Source of the DNA: a virus
Strand: one strand, 5' to 3'
IMG/VR virus record: IMGVR_UViG_3300025417_000087
Span: 1-24,804 of that record
Length of the DNA stretch: 24,804 nucleotides
Shown here: positions 23,095 to 24,804 of the stretch, piece after piece
Layout of the letters: every line of letters begins with the position of its first letter
Position numbering within the stretch: position 1 is the first letter of the stretch
Notes under the pieces: generated by a model
What the model saw: the letters and a program-made list of their open reading frames with translations, nothing else
Database searches by the model: none
What the model was told of the DNA's origin: nothing
Position numbers and translations under genes: made by a program

Positions 23095-23663
23095 TTAACC
23101 CCCTCATTCACAGTTTCCATCACTTGGTTGTAGCGGGCGATGCAGGAGTTGTAGCTGACGATGGCGCTGTCTCCGTCGGCTGCGATTTGGACAATATCTT
23201 TAATAGCCTGTCGCTCAGATTCGGCTCCAGCGGATCCATCCCCAGAGGGGGAACTTGAATTGGCTTGTACACCACAGGTGGAGGGGAAGCGCAACTCGCC
23301 AGAGTCAATGCGAGCATTGATAGAAGCAGTCTTGGTCTTGATGTCATCTTTGGCCTTCTTCAGTTGGGTGGCTGCTTTTGCGAGTCTTCCGTTGAGCTCT
23401 GCTTCTTTTGCCCGAGACTCTGCATTAAGTCGCTCAATCTCTGCTTTATCTTCTGCAACTCTTCTTTCATAGCCGTGAATATTTGAGACATAACTTGCTC
23501 CTGTAAAGGATAAAAGAACCCCACCAATCTGAATCAGCAGGGAATAAGTTGCCACAACGGGCAAGATTCTAGCGAAGTAACTTAAAAAATAAAGTACCGC
23601 GCCACCAAACAAAGCGCCAAGCGCTAAGTAATAAAAGATGTTCCCAAACAGCAAACCAATCAT
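23091..23663 (-). CDS. Rz: Inner-membrane spanin (Rz-like) with two N-terminal membrane segments
   Basis: 190 residues. Two hydrophobic segments (about 8-31, IFYYLALGALFGGAVLYFLS; and 34-59, LPVVATYSLLIQIGGVLLSF) are followed by a charged coiled coil (about 62-112, YERRVAEDKAEIERLNAESR onward). After a Ser/Gly linker come a Cys-containing segment and a further helix. Rz proteins span from the inner membrane through the periplasm to an outer-membrane lipoprotein and fuse the membranes at lysis. Canonical Rz has one N-terminal membrane helix, so the second is unusual. The nested Rz1 frame confirms the assignment. GGGAGG precedes the ATG, and the start overlaps the upstream gene by ATGA. Confidence 0.82.
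   Translation of the reverse strand: MIGLLFGNIFYYLALGALFGGAVLYFLSYFARILPVVATYSLLIQIGGVLLSFTGASYVSNIHGYERRVAEDKAEIERLNAESRAKEAELNGRLAKAATQLKKAKDDIKTKTASINARIDSGELRFPSTCGVQANSSSPSGDGSAGAESERQAIKDIVQIAADGDSAIVSYNSCIARYNQVMETVNEGVK
23120..23347 (-). CDS. Rz1: Outer-membrane lipoprotein spanin (Rz1-like), nested inside Rz
   Basis: 75 residues, entirely inside the Rz gene in the +1 frame (starting at Rz codon 106). The N-terminus MTSRPRLLLSMLALTLASCA is a lipoprotein signal with lipobox Leu16-Ala17-Ser18-Cys19. The mature part is Pro-rich (SPPPVVYKPIQVPPLG) and ends Ser/Thr/Pro-rich, as in o-spanins. It would be lipidated, sent to the outer membrane and bind Rz to fuse the membranes at lysis. A GAAGG site lies 6 bases before the ATG. 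The nested arrangement is classical for lambda-type Rz/Rz1. Confidence 0.85.
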   Translation of the reverse strand: MTSRPRLLLSMLALTLASCASPPPVVYKPIQVPPLGMDPLEPNLSDRLLKILSKSQPTETAPSSATTPASPATTK

Positions 23664-24136
23664 ATGGCCTCCCGTCTAGCTGCTGCCATACGCTCACGCT
23701 CTTCTTCATGCTCTAAAGATGGCGGCGTAGTGGGAGGTGGAGGTGGGGTCCAAGCTGCACCAGGATCAATGCTGTAACCAGACATTGAGTTATCCAAATT
23801 GGTAATATTACCAGCAGGCGCTCCGTATATAGGGGAATACCCTACTCTTTGCTGGCCCATGCATGGATTGTATGGCGGTTGAAGCTGGGGTGGCTGGGTG
23901 GGTGCTGGTGGCTTGCCTGTCAATACCAAACTCAGTACCGTGAATATCTGCGCCATCGTCATGGATAGAATTGCAATGATGGCTTTATCAGCAGGGGCCT
24001 CAATGAACAAAGGCTGTTCGGTAAACACAATACCGTAAGCAAGCAATGACGCCACCATCACCATCACAAAACACATGGTTTTTAGGATGAATGACTTGGT
24101 TTCGTAGTCTAATTGTTCAGGGGTTTTGTGTGCCAT
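23660..24136 (-). CDS. Two-span membrane protein with Pro-rich tail, possible holin
   Basis: 158 residues from the ATG at 24136. Membrane segments lie at about 16-38 (FILKTMCFVMVMVASLLAYG) and 52-73 (AIIAILSMTMAQIFTVLSLV). The remaining 85 residues are Pro/Gly/Asn/Tyr-rich and end in a charged helix (HEEERERMAAARREAI). Position directly before the spanin/endolysin genes and two spans make it the best holin candidate here. The long tail is unusual for a holin, so a structural or signalling membrane protein remains possible. A longer frame to 24259 exists, but its extra 41 residues are a basic stretch overlapping the lipoprotein gene. The chosen start leaves a 20-base overlap and has a weak ribosome site. 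Confidence 0.6.
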   Translation of the reverse strand: MAHKTPEQLDYETKSFILKTMCFVMVMVASLLAYGIVFTEQPLFIEAPADKAIIAILSMTMAQIFTVLSLVLTGKPPAPTQPPQLQPPYNPCMGQQRVGYSPIYGAPAGNITNLDNSMSGYSIDPGAAWTPPPPPTTPPSLEHEEERERMAAARREAI

Positions 24137-24323
24137 TTTTCGGTTTGTTGAAATATTCCGGACAATTCTGCGCAGCCACGCAATAAGGCGGCTTGCAGTC
24201 CTCTTGCTCCCAGTTTTTAGGGTCCTGACAATGGTATCTGTAGCGGTCTTCACATGCACACAAAAGTAAAAAAAGTAAACATGTCAAACTCCTCATGTAT
24301 AGAAAATGGCGTTTTTTAATCAT
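24117..24323 (-). CDS. Small Cys-rich lipoprotein
   Basis: 68 residues. The N-terminus MIKKRHFLYMRSLTCLLFLL has a basic start and hydrophobic core ending in a lipobox Leu21-Cys22-Ala23-Cys24. The mature part (45 residues) starts CEDRYRYHCQDPKNWEQEDC and continues KPPYCVAAQNC, with four more cysteines in a regular pattern that suggests disulphides in the periplasm. I recall similar phage lipoproteins (CxDxYRYxCQDPxNW) without a known role. It could act in lysis, in superinfection exclusion or as a virion-assembly factor. GAGGGG lies just before the ATG, which overlaps the upstream stop by ATGA. Confidence 0.75.
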   Translation of the reverse strand: MIKKRHFLYMRSLTCLLFLLLCACEDRYRYHCQDPKNWEQEDCKPPYCVAAQNCPEYFNKPKNGTQNP

Positions 24324-24562
24324 TTCCCCTCAATCCTTGTCAAAGCTTTATTGACCCTAAGTTCCATCTGCCTCACATCCACATACATCCAAGCAATCAA
24401 CGGAATCAACAATAACAAAACAACCAACAAAACAACGATCAGTAGGATGGCGAGTGTGTCATGCTGAGAATCATTAGCCATATCCACATCAGCATCAGCA
24501 CTGTAATTGCTGTAGCCGCCATTCTTCCCTTTATTAGATCCGCCTTTTGCTCCTGTTGCCAT
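24320..24562 (-). CDS. Single-span membrane protein with Gly/Asn/Asp-rich N-terminus, 80 residues
   Basis: The N-terminal 36 residues are polar (ATGAKGGSNKGKNGGYSNYS, then DADVDMANDSQHD). Residues about 37-61 (LAILLIVVLLVVLLLLIPLI) are one strong membrane helix, followed by a short charged helix (RQMELRVNKALTRIEGK). The function is unknown, and a holin or antiholin role is possible. The start is uncertain: the first ATG (24562) lies 124 bases inside the upstream gene, with AGGGAG rather far away. An internal ATG at 24481 would give 53 residues and a 43-base overlap. It ends in an ATGA overlap with the lipoprotein gene. Confidence 0.6.
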   Translation of the reverse strand: MATGAKGGSNKGKNGGYSNYSADADVDMANDSQHDTLAILLIVVLLVVLLLLIPLIAWMYVDVRQMELRVNKALTRIEGK

Positions 24563-24804
24563 TTTGCCCGACGCTCCCTTAACATTTCCTCTCGTCTCGC
24601 TAGCGCTTGCACATTGGCAATGTGACCAATTTGCTGGTTGACCCGAGTATACAAATCCTTCAACTCATGTGGGACGTGGTATACCATGTAATCACTCAGC
24701 TCCGTATTCAACTTCTCCATCTGCAAATTGGCAATCGTGATCTTGATTGCAGCCTCTTGGCCTTCATCGTTATTTGCATGGAGAGCAAATTCTTCCTGTT
24801 CCTT
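24439..24804 (-). CDS. C-terminal part of a coiled-coil, tail-anchored membrane protein (runs off right edge)
   Basis: The frame is open to the window edge, so the start lies outside. The visible 121 residues begin KEQEEFALHANNDEGQEAAI. They continue through charged helices (VPHELKDLYTRVNQQIGHI, ALARREEMLRERRAKWQQEQ) and end in a hydrophobic helix (about the last 27 residues, MAATAITVLMLMWIWLMILS), consistent with a C-terminal membrane anchor. An internal TTG/ATG near 24726-24718 could start a shorter protein, but nothing favours it over a longer one. The last 124 bases also encode the N-terminus of the next membrane protein in another frame. The function is unknown. Confidence 0.55.
   Translation of the reverse strand, partial: KEQEEFALHANNDEGQEAAIKITIANLQMEKLNTELSDYMVYHVPHELKDLYTRVNQQIGHIANVQALARREEMLRERRAKWQQEQKADLIKGRMAATAITVLMLMWIWLMILSMTHSPSY

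Noticed and set aside
23473-23663. Separate holin gene formed by the N-terminal part of Rz
   Set aside because: The frame is continuous into the spanin coiled coil with no stop or restart signal. It is noted instead as an unusual two-span i-spanin.
24137-24259. 41-residue N-terminal extension of the two-span membrane protein
   Set aside because: It is a basic, unlike-phage stretch lying inside the lipoprotein gene. The ATG at 24136 gives a normal short overlap.

Overview
The window looks like part of the genome of a tailed bacteriophage, most likely podovirus-like, infecting a Gram-negative host. The evidence is a packaged-DNA-stabilisation (P22 gp10-like) tail protein, several low-complexity internal-virion-type proteins, an 8.2 kb gene for a giant 'polyvalent' protein, and a lysis cassette with an inner-membrane spanin and a nested outer-membrane lipoprotein spanin. 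Gene overlaps of 1-4 bases are pervasive. The spanins imply a host outer membrane. A freshwater betaproteobacterial host would fit the gene families, but that is inference. No portal, capsid, terminase, polymerase, integrase, tRNA or rRNA gene is visible, so both ends are cut from a larger genome.

Layout. (1) Bases 1-1659, minus strand: a tightly overlapping set of very small genes (two of them single-span membrane proteins, one winged-helix-like) preceded by an HNH endonuclease. (2) Bases 1660-2397: no confident protein gene. It holds a 48-codon Cys-rich ORF, a strong candidate for a structured non-coding RNA with its own promoter and U-tract terminator, a second long-range stem-loop, and an intrinsic terminator. 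(3) Bases 2398-2709, minus: a small nuclease-like protein, divergent from the next block. (4) Bases 2783-6371, plus: a recombination/DNA-metabolism operon containing a PD-(D/E)XK exonuclease with four cysteines, an ERF-family annealing protein, an SSB-like protein, a ribbon-helix-helix protein, several unknowns and a DUF1364-type HNH protein. (5) Bases 6334-24804, minus: one long late operon read from right to left, with small membrane proteins and a lipoprotein, the lysis genes, the gp10-like tail protein, four structural proteins and the 2743-residue polyvalent protein.

How it fits together. The plus-strand operon supplies end resection and single-strand annealing for phage recombination. 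The minus-strand late operon supplies host lysis plus tail and ejected proteins. The polyvalent protein carries a GHKL-type ATPase domain, an HExxH metallopeptidase-like motif and an LPD38-like C-terminal region. It is probably packaged and injected to act on the host early in infection. The most novel-looking items are the structured RNA locus at 2040-2310, the domain architecture of the giant protein, and the overlapping membrane genes at the right edge.
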